From a virus, in IMG/VR virus record IMGVR_UViG_3300046171_000162, positions 124,001-188,000 of that record: a DNA stretch of 64,000 nucleotides; one strand, given 5' to 3'. The notes under the pieces were generated by a model. That model was given only the letters and a program-made list of their open reading frames with translations, had not been told where the DNA came from and searched no databases. Below, one piece after another: positions 19,601 through 29,551 of this stretch. The translations under genes were made by a program, and so were the position numbers. Every line of letters starts with the position of its first letter. Within the stretch, counting starts at the first letter, position 1.

Positions 19601-22600
19601 CTTTCGCTGCACAATTAGACTTTGGTACACAGAGATTTACTCAATTTACAGAAAGAGACTTCCTCATCACTGTCCTAGACAAAGGTGGTTCTGACCTAGT
19701 AGAAACTGGCGATGTTATTTACGTTTCTCCCGAGTTTGTCAGCATTCTGAATACTACAGATGCTACCTCTGGTTTGTCTTCTGGTAGTATCACTCTGACT
19801 TTCCCTGGCAATTACTTTGGTAACAATGTAACCAACTTCCCCAAACTGAAGTTGACTGCTACCATTGAAGTTTCCAAGGGTAGACCAAAACTCAAGACAG
19901 CAATTAAGAATAAGAGAGTTATCGTCCAGTCTCCTGGTGATCAGGTTCTACCTCTTCGCGGTTTGGACTACGATAGCGACAGCAGTGAAGTATTCTCCTA
20001 TTCAGATGCATTCCGTATTAGATACATCTATGAAGGATCATCTTCTGCCCCACCAACGGTTGATGTCAATGGTAATCTAGTTGTTGGTACAGATCTTACT
20101 AACAGATTTACTTTTGATGATGGACAAAGGGATACATTCTATGACGTGTCTAGAATCGTTCTGAAACCTGGATTTGATCCACCCACAGGTCAACTAGTTG
20201 TTGCTTTCGATTACTTTGAGCATTCTCAAGGTGATTTCTGCACGGTTGATTCCTACATTCATGAAGCAGGTGTAGTCCTAGATGAGATTCCTGATTTCAA
20301 CTCCAACGTTCATGGTAATGTAAGTCTTAAGAACGTTATTGACTTCAGACCAAAAGTAGATTCTACTGCAATTATTCCTGGTTATCAGGACACATCACTA
20401 CTGTCACAGTCGGAGTACATCAACTTCATTGGACCTGGTGGTTCTGTTTCCAGTACACCATCTTCTGCTAGAAATATTCCTTATACCATCTCTTTCAGTG
20501 AGTCACAGTATCTTGACAGAATTGATGGCGTCTTCCTCAATAAGAAAGGTGAGTTCATTGTCAAGAAAGGAAATGCATCTCTGAACCCAAGCAAACCAGA
20601 GATCATTGAGGATGGCATTCCTCTTTACTATATGTTCATCCCTGCTTTCACGAAGTCTAGCAAGGATGTAAGAATTACTCCTGTTGACAACCGTCGTTAC
20701 ACGATGCGTGACATCGGTAAACTAGAGAAGCGTATTGAACGTCTTGAGTATTACACTACATTGAGTGTTCTTGAGCAGCAAGCACTTAACATGCAAGTCA
20801 AGGATTCTCTTGGTATTGATAGATCCAAGAGTGGATTCCTTGTAGACAACTACGAAACTCATAATGTTGGTAATGTCAAGTCTATTGATCATCTATGTTC
20901 CATTGATGCACAGCAGTCTGTATTGAGACCACAATCCAAAGAAGACAGTTTTGCACTCAAAGAAGTCAATACAAGAGACGATCAAAGAGTTATTTCTGGT
21001 TACACAAATTCTAATGGTGTGATCACACTGCCATTTACGAGTGTTGAATACGCAAGTAATGTATTTGCAACAAAGACAGTAAATCCAAACCCATTCGTTG
21101 TTCTACAATATGTTGGTGATGCTGCATTAGATCCAAATATTGATCAATGGTATAACAGTTTTGTAGCACCTCTGGTTACTGAAAACAATACTAATTTGTT
21201 CTCGGTCTTCTTGGCAAAGCAAGATGCAAGAGTAGCATTCTCCAGTATCTACAACTCTTTTGTAATCAACTGGGTTGGTGTGAACAAGACCTTCTACAAC
21301 CTGAAGAGTTTTGCAGAAAACAATGGAAGATCTGCAGAGTCTACTGTAAGCAGTGCATCCATTTCATCTTCATCTAACGTCAGTCCACAGAACAACGAGA
21401 TTGCGAAGGGTGTTGGATACAAGACTATCAATGGTACTAACGTATCAAATGCACTGAAGTTCTATGCTAGATCTGTTCCTGTTAAGTATGTCGTAAGGCG
21501 TATGAAACCCAAGACAAAACTGCATGTCTTCATGGAAGGTAGAAACATCGCTAGATGGATCAACCCAGACTCAAGATTTACTGGTATTGCTGCAAACTCT
21601 CCTACTACATTTGGTACTAGTATTACTACAGATGAATATGGTAATGCTAGTGGCATTATCTTAATTCCATCGGGTTATGCACCAGCAGAAAATTCTTTCT
21701 GGACTGGAAATATCGACACCATGCAGTATGATGATACTGCTGAAGAGATTTACTTTACTACTGGTATCAAGACGATTAGATTTACTTCTAGTATGTCTGA
21801 TGCTCCCATCACTGATGTTGATGGAGTAAGTTCTTTCGCAGAAGTTAAGTTCTATGCAACTGGTATTCTTCCAGAGAATCCTTCTTCTATTATCTCTACA
21901 ACCCCTGCGATCTTCAAAGCAAATGAAGGTGTTCAGGAGATTGATAGCAACACAGAGAATAAAGAAAGACCCAACCCAATGGCACAGACTTTCAAAGTCG
22001 AAAGCTTTGAGGGTGGTATGTTTGCAACAGGCGTTGACCTGTTCTTCTCCGAGAAGAGTTCTACTGTTCCATTGAGAGTGTATCTCTCTAACGTAGAATC
22101 AGACAAACCTGGTAAGTACATCCTTCCTGGTTCTATCAAGACCCTTTATCCAGATACTTTCCTCAAGGTATATTCTTCTGGAAACATCACTATTCAGAAG
22201 GATGAAGACATCACTGGCAACAGAAGTCTTGCTAAAGGACCTATCACCAAAGTTTTGGATAGAAACAACTTTGAAGTTACCCCTTCCAGCAATGGTGAGA
22301 TTTCTCTAACAAATGAGCAGACTTATACGTTCATCTTGAGTAATCACAATGGAAGAGACTTCTTACCAAATGAAGATCTAACCATCGGCACAGTTACTGC
22401 ATACAATAATGCTAACAATGCTACAGTAGGTCTGAAGATTGCTAAAGATTCTGGTCGCGTATCCAAACTGAATATTACTAATCTGGGATCTGGATATGAG
22501 AGTGCAACCATCACTATCGAGAGTCCACAGCTACCTGGTGGAAGCAATGCTACTGGATCTGTCAAAGTATCTGGTGGTCAACTATTCTTCAGTGAAGTAA

Positions 22601-24753
22601 GTCTTGCTGGTAGAGGATACACCGAAGCACCATCTGTTGTTATCAGAGGAACTGGTGCTGGTAATAACGGTGCTGTTATCGAGTCTGAAATCGAGGTCGA
22701 TGAACCTGCTGTAAGAATGGGTGTTGCAATCGATCCTGAAGGTGGAATCAGATCCACCACACCCACACGTTTCAACTTCGAGTATCCTGTTTATCTACAG
22801 AATGATACCGAGTATGCACTCAATATTGAGTGTGATGCTGTTGAATACAAACTATGGTCTTCCAAGTTGGGAGAGGAAGATATTTCTTCTGGTCTGGTTG
22901 TCAATGCACAACCTCTCCTTGGATCTCTATTCAAGTCTCAAAATACTGCTAACTGGGAAGAAGATCTGTTTGAAGATATTAAATTCACTCTATACAGAGC
23001 AGAATTCGACACTTCTAGAAATGGCGAACTGGTTATCAAGAACGAGGATCTGGGATACGAAAAACTACTATCAGATCCACTTGAGACATATGCTCTTGCT
23101 AACAGCACAGCAACTTCTCCTCTGTTCAAAAACAACAGCAGTATCATTAAGGTATATCATAGAGACAATGGATTTGAACAAGGTGGAGATTCTAAAGTAT
23201 TCTTCAGAGGACTGCCTGATTTCGCTGGATATGATGCCATCGAACTAGAGTCCACCCTATTCCAAGTTTCTAATGCAGGCATTGACTCTTACAATATCGT
23301 TGGACCATCTAGAGCATCAGATACTGGATTCTTTGGTGGTGATGCAGTTCTTGCATCCTACAACAGAAAGTACGAAAAACTTTATGCACAGATTCCATAT
23401 CTACAGGTAAGTGGAACTTCCATCGACAGCATGGTCAAGACTACCAATGTTATTCCTGTTGACTCTGACACTAATAACTACACTTCATATTCCATGACGG
23501 ATTATGAAACAACTTTCCTGAATGAAGAGCAATACTTCTTGAACCAGAAGATGATTGCATCACCAATCAACGAAAGTCTCAATAACATGGATGCATCTTT
23601 AATGTACAAGATGACATTAAAGTCTGATCAATCCTATCTCTCCCCAGTAGTTGATTTAAGATCTGCTTCTGCAAAAACTGTTACCAACAGAGTTGAAAAC
23701 TCTTATGGAAAGGAAGATAGATATGGCAAGAGATATCAGAAAATTCAAATATTCCCTGTATACAAATTTACTATTCAAGGAAATGAAGTTGGGGGGAACC
23801 TTGTTCCTATCGTCATCAACCAGAATGTCACTGGCGTAACTTCTGGTGCAGAATCTGAAGTCTTACGAGTTCGTGACAATGACATCTTTGTCAAAATTAA
23901 AAACTCTGTAAACTTTACTTTGGGCGAAACTTTATACTTCAGTACACAGTCTGCCAGTGGTGGTGAACTAGACGGTATCACAGTTACAATCACAAATGAT
24001 GGTATCTTCAATCAACTTCCAAACTTCGTAGTTGGTTCAACCGTTACTGCATTCAACCCTTCGGCAAGAACCGAGAAGTATGACAACAAAGTCAGTGGAA
24101 AAGTAATCTTCTGGGATTCCAATACCAAGACACTGACTCTTGAGAATGATAAGAGACCTATTAATGGTGACTATACTAGTGAAATCACATTAGGCAGTGA
24201 CTTTGCTAGAACTGCAACCACAAGTCTACAAACATCTGATGTATTCAGAGTTGGAGATCTAATTGATTTTGACGGTGCTTCTTTCGAGACATCCAAGTTC
24301 TCTGAAATCAAGGCGATGGAATTTGGAAATGGCATTGACTTTGTTGCAGAAAATGGATCTGTCAACACGTCTGCTGTTGCGAAGTATGTAACTAAAGAGA
24401 TCTCTCTAGCAAGTTCTGCTGCTTCTCTGTCCACCAAACTTACAGTCAACGCAACGGATGTTAACAATATCCAAGTTCTGTATAAGACAAAACCAGAAGC
24501 ATCGCAACAAAAATTTGATGATATTAGTTGGACCTACTTCAATGAAGATGGTTCTTCTGACAATGATGTAATCGCTACGGCACAGAATAGCATTTCTGGT
24601 CAATATGAATCTCAAAGCGCATATCAAGAATTGTCATTCACAGTATCTGATATCCCAGACTTCTCATCCTTCGCTATTAAGATTGTTATGAAGTCTGATA
24701 ATCCTTCTTATGTTCCCAAGATTCAGGACATGAGAACTGTTGCTTCTTTCTAA
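16633..24753 (+). CDS. Giant DUF4815-type baseplate/tail structural protein
   Basis: This 2,706-residue protein follows gp8. Its N-terminus (residues 9-60: FDDYDSRKDFYKVLYRPGYP, then VQGRELNTTQSILQNQIESY and YAFKQGDLVVPG) matches the pattern I know for DUF4815 proteins, a phage virion family whose N-terminal segment probably docks on the baseplate. In T4 this place is held by gp9/gp10. The remainder is a long series of beta-rich modules, with GxGYT-type units near residues 749, 1953 and 1994, and a helical region near 1355-1385 (RRYTMRDIGKLEKRIERLEY). It has no signal peptide and no recognised catalytic motif. It ends two bases before the next gene. A peripheral baseplate or short-fibre role is inferred from position and architecture. 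Confidence 0.7.
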   Translation: MPQKTNLKAAPYFDDYDSRKDFYKVLYRPGYPVQGRELNTTQSILQNQIESYGKYAFKQGDLVVPGEVGLNKKLDFVKLSSVSEVAVNVDGELVYQKYDIDGLIGQKINGLSSGVIAIVQTVVKATENNSDTLYVKYLTAGDSGDEERFRQGETLEVIDGINSPLLVVGTDGSVLPTSVAVLNPDTSETTFVDSGAMGFGSAVQVEEGVYFVNGFFVRNDSGLIVVDGYSDNPSVKVGFKIDETLVTPEDEPSLYDNAFGSSNYAAPGAHRLQISLSLVKYQFEETPDKNFIQLLSIKNGVIQKQVKQAAYNTLENTLARRTYDESGDYVVDSFDVDIREFYQRDGNFGLYTAGRDGTVGPNGISAADAADKLVATVGAGRAYVRGFEIVNKETKYLEVDKARETLSRDNVSIKSNGLSTFTLTNVYNTLPLNAEGADLTAYPTIFLNAVHNDGTVGLNNLEEVAEYRQTISRRGQGFDKDDAIKTIWIQAAADLGLIDDTSISDSPGAGKLDLRTLYFVQTRSSTGGVATTNTVKCLSFAKVTRPEIGDLNAQFLQLTVQGRKDLLDNMFLEYDDDVSIRRRLLYTSLANVQQEVNNIGYIVDYTESIVPVVGIAKPKDFSLTKRPDGFNQDTDIVISRGKLADGRDTYSGNFNLSYFNPVFFTRLLVDSPVTPDFSPGKYIIGAQSGAYGVIEGASNGYMSLGRSLYVKTLYGNFIPGETITSEEGSTLRIPKNNTISHFVVQRQGTGYTAGSKININGTIFESADVEVGIDGGTVYKVTIKNRDALQTEFAAPPVCEVLGSSTIAVNIAPVLFRDSVLTYNSQNVKSLYSTFGSNNKFSADIETGDDSLGDTRDVTENTFSGTKGYRFIECNGFNSDASLVLQQGDIVQFNDDTGRLNKFSVSQVTQPRGTDKSRVYLNGALPDSMTAKTVIRQRGKVLNGSTSTLIFPTGSKEVGSLVSSTENTKITYYIRRDFVTTGSDNGGNVTFAAQLDFGTQRFTQFTERDFLITVLDKGGSDLVETGDVIYVSPEFVSILNTTDATSGLSSGSITLTFPGNYFGNNVTNFPKLKLTATIEVSKGRPKLKTAIKNKRVIVQSPGDQVLPLRGLDYDSDSSEVFSYSDAFRIRYIYEGSSSAPPTVDVNGNLVVGTDLTNRFTFDDGQRDTFYDVSRIVLKPGFDPPTGQLVVAFDYFEHSQGDFCTVDSYIHEAGVVLDEIPDFNSNVHGNVSLKNVIDFRPKVDSTAIIPGYQDTSLLSQSEYINFIGPGGSVSSTPSSARNIPYTISFSESQYLDRIDGVFLNKKGEFIVKKGNASLNPSKPEIIEDGIPLYYMFIPAFTKSSKDVRITPVDNRRYTMRDIGKLEKRIERLEYYTTLSVLEQQALNMQVKDSLGIDRSKSGFLVDNYETHNVGNVKSIDHLCSIDAQQSVLRPQSKEDSFALKEVNTRDDQRVISGYTNSNGVITLPFTSVEYASNVFATKTVNPNPFVVLQYVGDAALDPNIDQWYNSFVAPLVTENNTNLFSVFLAKQDARVAFSSIYNSFVINWVGVNKTFYNLKSFAENNGRSAESTVSSASISSSSNVSPQNNEIAKGVGYKTINGTNVSNALKFYARSVPVKYVVRRMKPKTKLHVFMEGRNIARWINPDSRFTGIAANSPTTFGTSITTDEYGNASGIILIPSGYAPAENSFWTGNIDTMQYDDTAEEIYFTTGIKTIRFTSSMSDAPITDVDGVSSFAEVKFYATGILPENPSSIISTTPAIFKANEGVQEIDSNTENKERPNPMAQTFKVESFEGGMFATGVDLFFSEKSSTVPLRVYLSNVESDKPGKYILPGSIKTLYPDTFLKVYSSGNITIQKDEDITGNRSLAKGPITKVLDRNNFEVTPSSNGEISLTNEQTYTFILSNHNGRDFLPNEDLTIGTVTAYNNANNATVGLKIAKDSGRVSKLNITNLGSGYESATITIESPQLPGGSNATGSVKVSGGQLFFSEVSLAGRGYTEAPSVVIRGTGAGNNGAVIESEIEVDEPAVRMGVAIDPEGGIRSTTPTRFNFEYPVYLQNDTEYALNIECDAVEYKLWSSKLGEEDISSGLVVNAQPLLGSLFKSQNTANWEEDLFEDIKFTLYRAEFDTSRNGELVIKNEDLGYEKLLSDPLETYALANSTATSPLFKNNSSIIKVYHRDNGFEQGGDSKVFFRGLPDFAGYDAIELESTLFQVSNAGIDSYNIVGPSRASDTGFFGGDAVLASYNRKYEKLYAQIPYLQVSGTSIDSMVKTTNVIPVDSDTNNYTSYSMTDYETTFLNEEQYFLNQKMIASPINESLNNMDASLMYKMTLKSDQSYLSPVVDLRSASAKTVTNRVENSYGKEDRYGKRYQKIQIFPVYKFTIQGNEVGGNLVPIVINQNVTGVTSGAESEVLRVRDNDIFVKIKNSVNFTLGETLYFSTQSASGGELDGITVTITNDGIFNQLPNFVVGSTVTAFNPSARTEKYDNKVSGKVIFWDSNTKTLTLENDKRPINGDYTSEITLGSDFARTATTSLQTSDVFRVGDLIDFDGASFETSKFSEIKAMEFGNGIDFVAENGSVNTSAVAKYVTKEISLASSAASLSTKLTVNATDVNNIQVLYKTKPEASQQKFDDISWTYFNEDGSSDNDVIATAQNSISGQYESQSAYQELSFTVSDIPDFSSFAIKIVMKSDNPSYVPKIQDMRTVASF

Positions 24754-24754
24754 T

Positions 24755-24952
24755 ATGAAACTATCTGAATATTTGCAAGTCGAAGGTCAAGAAGGACTTG
24801 TCCGAGACATGAATACGGGTGCCATTATCAACACGGCACCCAAACCAAAAAAGAGACTCGCAGAAGAGTTCCGAAATGTGCAGGATGATCTAAATACTTT
24901 GAAGGAAGAAATGTCCGAAATCAAGTCCCTCCTTAAGCAGTTAATCAAATGA
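24755..24952 (+). CDS. Small coiled-coil protein coupled to fibre gene
   Basis: This 65-residue protein begins MKLSEYLQVEGQEGLVRDMN. The N-terminal half contains LVRDMNTGAIINT, a motif I recall from short T4-like cyanophage structural proteins. The C-terminal half is a coiled coil (FRNVQDDLNTLKEEMSEIKSLLKQL). ATG 24755 is preferred over a start at 24740 that would overlap the upstream gene. It ends with a four-base overlap (ATGA) with the fibre gene, so a trimerisation, chaperone or connector role for that fibre is plausible. No function is proven. Confidence 0.65.
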   Translation: MKLSEYLQVEGQEGLVRDMNTGAIINTAPKPKKRLAEEFRNVQDDLNTLKEEMSEIKSLLKQLIK

Positions 24953-27411
24953 CACTACGTAACGTACCAAAGGCGCATACGCTGGAACAGCAGCGTCAAG
25001 AGATTAACTTAATTGCATCTGATCTCGATAATGCGGTCGAGGGCACGAAAACATTTGGTGGGAGTAAAACATTCTCTAGTGATGTAACATTCCAAAGCAC
25101 TGTAGACTTTGACGGCATTGCAACATTCAATAGCAGTCCTACCTTTTCTGATAATGTAGCAGCAAACTTTGGTGATGATGCTGACCTAAAAATTTACTAC
25201 GATGGATCTGTAGGTGTCCTAACATCATTCATTGATTCTGATGCTTTGCAGATCAGATCAAAGACTGATACTAGTGAACTGTATCTCACAGCTCTCAAAG
25301 ATGGTCCTGTCGAACTTTACTATGACGGTGCTAAAAAAATTGGAACTAATCTTACAGGTGCGACAGTTTTAGGAGATCTCGAAGTTAATGACGAGTTACA
25401 TTCTGCATCAGGTAGTTTTATTATTAAAACGGCAGATCAGATAACTCCTGGTCAGATGGTTACTGAAGCTGTCTTTGGTGGATCAATGTATGTACCATAC
25501 GGTTTTAGTACATATCCTATTGCTGAATTTCCTGGTGGTGGTATCAACGAGACATCCACTAATGCTGGATTTAGTGTAAGCAACGGTGGACAGATTTATA
25601 TTGCTAACATTAGCGCACAGGCTCTTTGGAAGGGTAGACAAGTAGGAACTGCTGGAATCACATCAGAAATCGATGCTGCTGGTAATGTCACGTTTGCTGG
25701 CACCCTGGACATTGGTAGCACTGCTACTTTTGGTGGTACTGTTGATTTCAATGATGCTGTTGATGTAAATGCACACGTTGAATTCAAAGCAGCTAGTGGA
25801 AATAGTTCACTATACATGTATGATGAGAATGCAATTAATCTTGGTAGTAACAATGATGCAAGATTAATTTATAACAACACTGGAAATATTGTTAAATTTG
25901 AAAGATTAACTGCTGGTGAAATTGAAATTGATGCTGCACCAGTTACACTTCAACACTCTAATAGTACAAAATTACAGACTACCTCCACTGGTGTAACAGT
26001 CACAGGAACTCTTGATGCTACGGCATTCACAGTTGGTGGTTCTCCATTCACTGCAGGTAGTGCCGCAACCACATCTTCTACTGGTGTTGTACAACCAGAT
26101 GGCACAACCATCGCTGTTGATAGCAATGGTGTTATCAGCGTAGCTGGTGGTGGCGACCCATTCACTGCTAATGGATTCAAGTTTGGCGTCAATGAAGGAT
26201 CTGGTCCAACAGCAACACAAGGTGAGATCAGACAGATTAGTGGTAAACCACATTTCTATGATGGAAGTAACTGGCAAGAGTTTATTCTTGGTAGCACTCA
26301 AACAGCTACTATCCCAGCAGAAACTGATTGGGATAAGGTTCTATTAAGATCCACTTTCGATAGTGATTTTAACGACGTAAAGTTTGGTGACACTGGCACT
26401 GCTCAAATTTATGGCGGTATAGCTGCCTCAACCCTTGTAGGAACCCCCGCCAATTATGGAGCGAAAGTTCTAAAAACAGTTGGTAATGGTGTTAGGTATG
26501 ACGACAGAAGTGACTATGATTTCACTAACACATTTACATTAGAGTTTTGGATTAATATAGATTCCGCACCAAACGCTTCTCTGACTGGGGTAAATGATAA
26601 GTATGTTATTGTATCAAAATCTGCTGGCACTCTTGCTGGAAGTAATAATAAAACTGCAGGAGCGACAGGTGGTGGATGGCAACTATATTATGCGTATGTT
26701 GGTGTTAACATAGGATGGAGACTTGACATACATGATACAGCTACTAATACAACTAATACCATAGGTTTTCAAACCGATAGTAGCACGGTTTTTGCTAGCA
26801 AATTTGTACAAAGTTGGAATCATATTGCTTTAGTAAAAGAATCTGATGGACAACTTCATTTTTATGTAAATGGTCTAGAAGATATCACTTGGACAAAGGG
26901 AACCTCCTATAGTGGCACCAATATGTCCAATACTTCCGAACCAATTTTATTTGGAGGAAGTCAAGTATCTACTAACACTGCTGGTATTGTTGATGCATAT
27001 ATTGACGATATTCGTTTTACAAAAGATGCTAGATATACATCATCTCAAAGTAGTAACACGCAATCTTTCACACCACCAGCAGCAGCACATCCTGTCAGTG
27101 GCACTACGACAACTTATACACCACCTGCAACTAGCAAGGCTGGTGAGATTACGCTAGGTGCAACTCCTACGTGGACTGGAACAGCAGGAGCAACGGTGTC
27201 ACGGCAATCTGCTGGCAACTATGAGCTGAACTTTACAAGTCCATTTACTAATGCCACTGACTACTATGTTATTGCTAATGTCATGGATATTAATGGAACA
27301 ACGAATTTAGAAATAACGAGATCTGCTGACAAGATAGCTTTTAGTGTCCTAGCGGGGGGAAGTGCCACTGATAGTGGATCGATCGCTGTCCAAGTTATTG
27401 CACACTCATAA
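24949..27411 (+). CDS. Tail fibre protein with LamG/concanavalin-like domain
   Basis: The product has 820 residues. The N-terminus (TLRNVPKAHTLEQQRQEINL) is nearly the same as that of the next fibre gene and probably attaches to the baseplate. Residues 30-420 form repetitive beta shaft segments (TFSSDVTFQSTVDFDGIATF, ADLKIYYDG). Residues about 460-700 form a LamG/Laminin_G_3-type lectin fold: a strand pair around NTFTLEFWINID, then the hallmark SWNHIALVKESDGQLHFYVN and DAYIDDIRFTKDARY. The tip (about 720-820) is a separate beta domain. Such domains bind glycans, so this is a likely receptor-binding fibre. It overlaps the small upstream gene by 4 bases. Confidence 0.8.
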   Translation: MTLRNVPKAHTLEQQRQEINLIASDLDNAVEGTKTFGGSKTFSSDVTFQSTVDFDGIATFNSSPTFSDNVAANFGDDADLKIYYDGSVGVLTSFIDSDALQIRSKTDTSELYLTALKDGPVELYYDGAKKIGTNLTGATVLGDLEVNDELHSASGSFIIKTADQITPGQMVTEAVFGGSMYVPYGFSTYPIAEFPGGGINETSTNAGFSVSNGGQIYIANISAQALWKGRQVGTAGITSEIDAAGNVTFAGTLDIGSTATFGGTVDFNDAVDVNAHVEFKAASGNSSLYMYDENAINLGSNNDARLIYNNTGNIVKFERLTAGEIEIDAAPVTLQHSNSTKLQTTSTGVTVTGTLDATAFTVGGSPFTAGSAATTSSTGVVQPDGTTIAVDSNGVISVAGGGDPFTANGFKFGVNEGSGPTATQGEIRQISGKPHFYDGSNWQEFILGSTQTATIPAETDWDKVLLRSTFDSDFNDVKFGDTGTAQIYGGIAASTLVGTPANYGAKVLKTVGNGVRYDDRSDYDFTNTFTLEFWINIDSAPNASLTGVNDKYVIVSKSAGTLAGSNNKTAGATGGGWQLYYAYVGVNIGWRLDIHDTATNTTNTIGFQTDSSTVFASKFVQSWNHIALVKESDGQLHFYVNGLEDITWTKGTSYSGTNMSNTSEPILFGGSQVSTNTAGIVDAYIDDIRFTKDARYTSSQSSNTQSFTPPAAAHPVSGTTTTYTPPATSKAGEITLGATPTWTGTAGATVSRQSAGNYELNFTSPFTNATDYYVIANVMDINGTTNLEITRSADKIAFSVLAGGSATDSGSIAVQVIAHS

Positions 27412-27414
27412 ATA
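27407..27414 (+). promoter_or_regulatory. T4-type late promoter (CATAAATA)
   Basis: This late octamer overlaps the stop of the LamG fibre gene and lies 26 bases before the second fibre gene. Confidence 0.6.
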
Positions 27415-27440
27415 CTAAAATAGAGGAATAGTCTGGTATC

Positions 27441-28877
27441 ATGCCATTAAGAAACGTACCAATTACATATACCCTTGACCAGCAGCGACAGGAGATCAAT
27501 GCTCTTGCTGCTGATGTAAACGGGTTAGACGTTACCTTTGACGAGAAGGTAGATGATAGGGTTGCTGCCCTATTACAAGGTGGCGTGGGAACAGCGGTTA
27601 CTTATGATGATGCTAATGGATCCCTAACAATTGATCTAGCATTCAATGAGTTTTCCACATCTTCAGTTCTTGAAGGAACGAATCTTTATTACACAGACAC
27701 TAGAGCGAATGCCGCTATTGACGCGAGAGTAACACAGACATTTGTCAATAACCTGAACATTACTAATCTTGGTCCCCAAGATTCTATTACTCTATCTCTA
27801 GGTCAAACAACCAAGTATCTGACTCCTCTAAACTACAACAATGTATCTTGGGACACCGCGTATGCATGGGGTGATCACGATGCTGTTGGATATCTAACAA
27901 GTTACACAGAGACTTCCACACTTAATGATGTGGTTGGACGAGGAGATACAACTGCTTCTAGTATTAATGTTGGTGGAGTAAATACAAATTCGATTACTAC
28001 AGCAACAGCATCAGCAAACTTAACGTTAACTGGAAACAATATAGTTATTCCATCTAATACTAGGTTTGGTACGATTGCTACTGCACTGGCAAATGACTAC
28101 GGTGTGCTTGTTGATAAAGATGGTGAAATTGTAATCAACCACGCACCAGGTTCTGGTGGTTTAACACTGAAGTCTAGTGGTAACACCACATTCAATATTG
28201 ACGGTACTGGAAAAATTAATGGTGTCGTCAAGTTCGTAACTTCTGATGGCAGTGCTGGTCAATCTCTGACCACTGATGGAAATGGTCAACTGTATTGGGG
28301 CGAAGGTGGTGGTGCCAATGTCGAAGTAGGTGACAATCCACCATCAAATGCCACTAGTGGAGATATGTGGTGGGAAAGTGATTCTGGTCGCTTAAAAGTT
28401 TATTACGACAATGGAGCAAACCCAGCAGCATGGGTCGATGCATCTCCTCCTCTCGTAGCAGATGCCCCAGCTGCAGCATTCAGAACCGCTGTTGGTGATG
28501 TTGATGCATCATTCACTTTGGGTGGTTCTGGAACTGTGTTCGCTGATGATAATGGAACATTCAATGCAGGTATTACTGTAACAACCTTTTCCAGAGTTAG
28601 AATTAGCATTCTGTTTGGTAAACTGAATGGTACTAACAATACCAGTGGACTTATTGCTCTCGAAAGAAGTGATGGATCCTCACTGACAGAAATCTGTACA
28701 GTCGCTACAACAGATCCAAATGTCACTGGTGTGACTCCATTGTATTTTGAGTTTGTTGATAGTCATGGAGGAACTACTGGCGATATCATGACATATCAAA
28801 TTAGATTGAAGTCTTTGACTGCATCTGGAAGTAGATCTGGCACTGAAACATGTCAGTTATATGTTCAAGAAATTTGA
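27441..28877 (+). CDS. Tail fibre protein, paralogous N-terminus to the LamG fibre
   Basis: The product has 478 residues. Residues 1-28 (LRNVPITYTLDQQRQEINAL) closely match the start of the preceding fibre, while the rest differs. The shaft contains YYTDTRANAAIDARV, a motif common in phage side fibres, then beta repeats with GxGKINGVVKF and SDGSAGQSLTTDGNGQLYWG. Next comes a segment typical of fibre collars (DNPPSNATSGDMWWESDSGR) and a compact C-terminal beta domain (about 350-478). It has its own late promoter. It is probably an alternative receptor-binding fibre using the same baseplate socket. Confidence 0.75.
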   Translation: MPLRNVPITYTLDQQRQEINALAADVNGLDVTFDEKVDDRVAALLQGGVGTAVTYDDANGSLTIDLAFNEFSTSSVLEGTNLYYTDTRANAAIDARVTQTFVNNLNITNLGPQDSITLSLGQTTKYLTPLNYNNVSWDTAYAWGDHDAVGYLTSYTETSTLNDVVGRGDTTASSINVGGVNTNSITTATASANLTLTGNNIVIPSNTRFGTIATALANDYGVLVDKDGEIVINHAPGSGGLTLKSSGNTTFNIDGTGKINGVVKFVTSDGSAGQSLTTDGNGQLYWGEGGGANVEVGDNPPSNATSGDMWWESDSGRLKVYYDNGANPAAWVDASPPLVADAPAAAFRTAVGDVDASFTLGGSGTVFADDNGTFNAGITVTTFSRVRISILFGKLNGTNNTSGLIALERSDGSSLTEICTVATTDPNVTGVTPLYFEFVDSHGGTTGDIMTYQIRLKSLTASGSRSGTETCQLYVQEI

Positions 28878-28885
28878 AATAAATA
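28878..28885 (+). promoter_or_regulatory. T4-type late promoter (AATAAATA)
   Basis: This octamer lies directly after the stop codon of the fibre gene and 23 bases before the next ATG at 28909. Confidence 0.55.
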
Positions 28886-28908
28886 ACTAAACGGAGAGAT
28901 CTTAAGAA

Positions 28909-29550
28909 ATGGCAATTCTATTCCCAGATACCGCTGGACAAGCTACAGACGGTTCATTTACACATACCGAGGGTGGTCTAACTTGGATCTGGAATGGTAG
29001 CAGCTGGAAATCCAGTGGTGGAACCCTTGATTCATACCTACTGCCAACTGCAAGTACAACTGTATTAGGTGGCGTTAAAGTAGATGGTTCTACCGTCACT
29101 ATCACCGATGGCGTAATTAGCTCCGCTGGCGGCGGTGGTGGAGGTGGAGGCGGTGGCACCAGTCTCGGAACAAGATCAGATTTTAATAACTCCACCAGTG
29201 CTACTCATGCAAATGATGTCGATGAAGGTATTGTTATCACGGCATACAAATCATATGCACTACTGAAGTTGAATGTTTCTCACCCTGCATGGGTAAGAAT
29301 TTATCCTACATCTGCAGCAAGAACAGCAGATGGATCTAGAACTATTTCTGAAGATCCCACCCCTGGTTCTGGAGTAATTGCAGAAGCTATCACAACTGGA
29401 AACAACGAAGATGTTCTCTTCACTCCTGCTTTGATCGGATTTAATGATGATGGAACTCCATCAACAAATGTTTATCTATCAGTTATGAATAAGTCTGGAG
29501 GACAACAATCTATCACTGTTGAAATGACTGTACTCCAACTAGAGGCATAA
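28909..29550 (+). CDS. Fibre-associated structural protein with decaglycine linker
   Basis: The product has 213 residues. The N-terminal module (LFPDTAGQATDGSFTHTEGG, then LTWIWNGSSWKSSG) is the wrap-around pattern seen in many phage fibre stems, followed by TTVLGGVKVDGSTVTITDGV. A run of ten Gly, encoded by mixed GGC/GGT/GGA codons, links it to a C-terminal beta domain (about 90-213) rich in Ser, Thr and Val. The stop is followed one base later by the protease gene, so both come from one late transcript. It may be a receptor-binding tip or a partner of the protease. Confidence 0.65.
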   Translation: MAILFPDTAGQATDGSFTHTEGGLTWIWNGSSWKSSGGTLDSYLLPTASTTVLGGVKVDGSTVTITDGVISSAGGGGGGGGGGTSLGTRSDFNNSTSATHANDVDEGIVITAYKSYALLKLNVSHPAWVRIYPTSAARTADGSRTISEDPTPGSGVIAEAITTGNNEDVLFTPALIGFNDDGTPSTNVYLSVMNKSGGQQSITVEMTVLQLEA

Positions 29551-29551
29551 A

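Noticed and set aside
28902-29195. A proline-rich - strand frame with a run of about ten Pro
   Set aside because: It is the antisense of the decaglycine linker in the 28909 gene.
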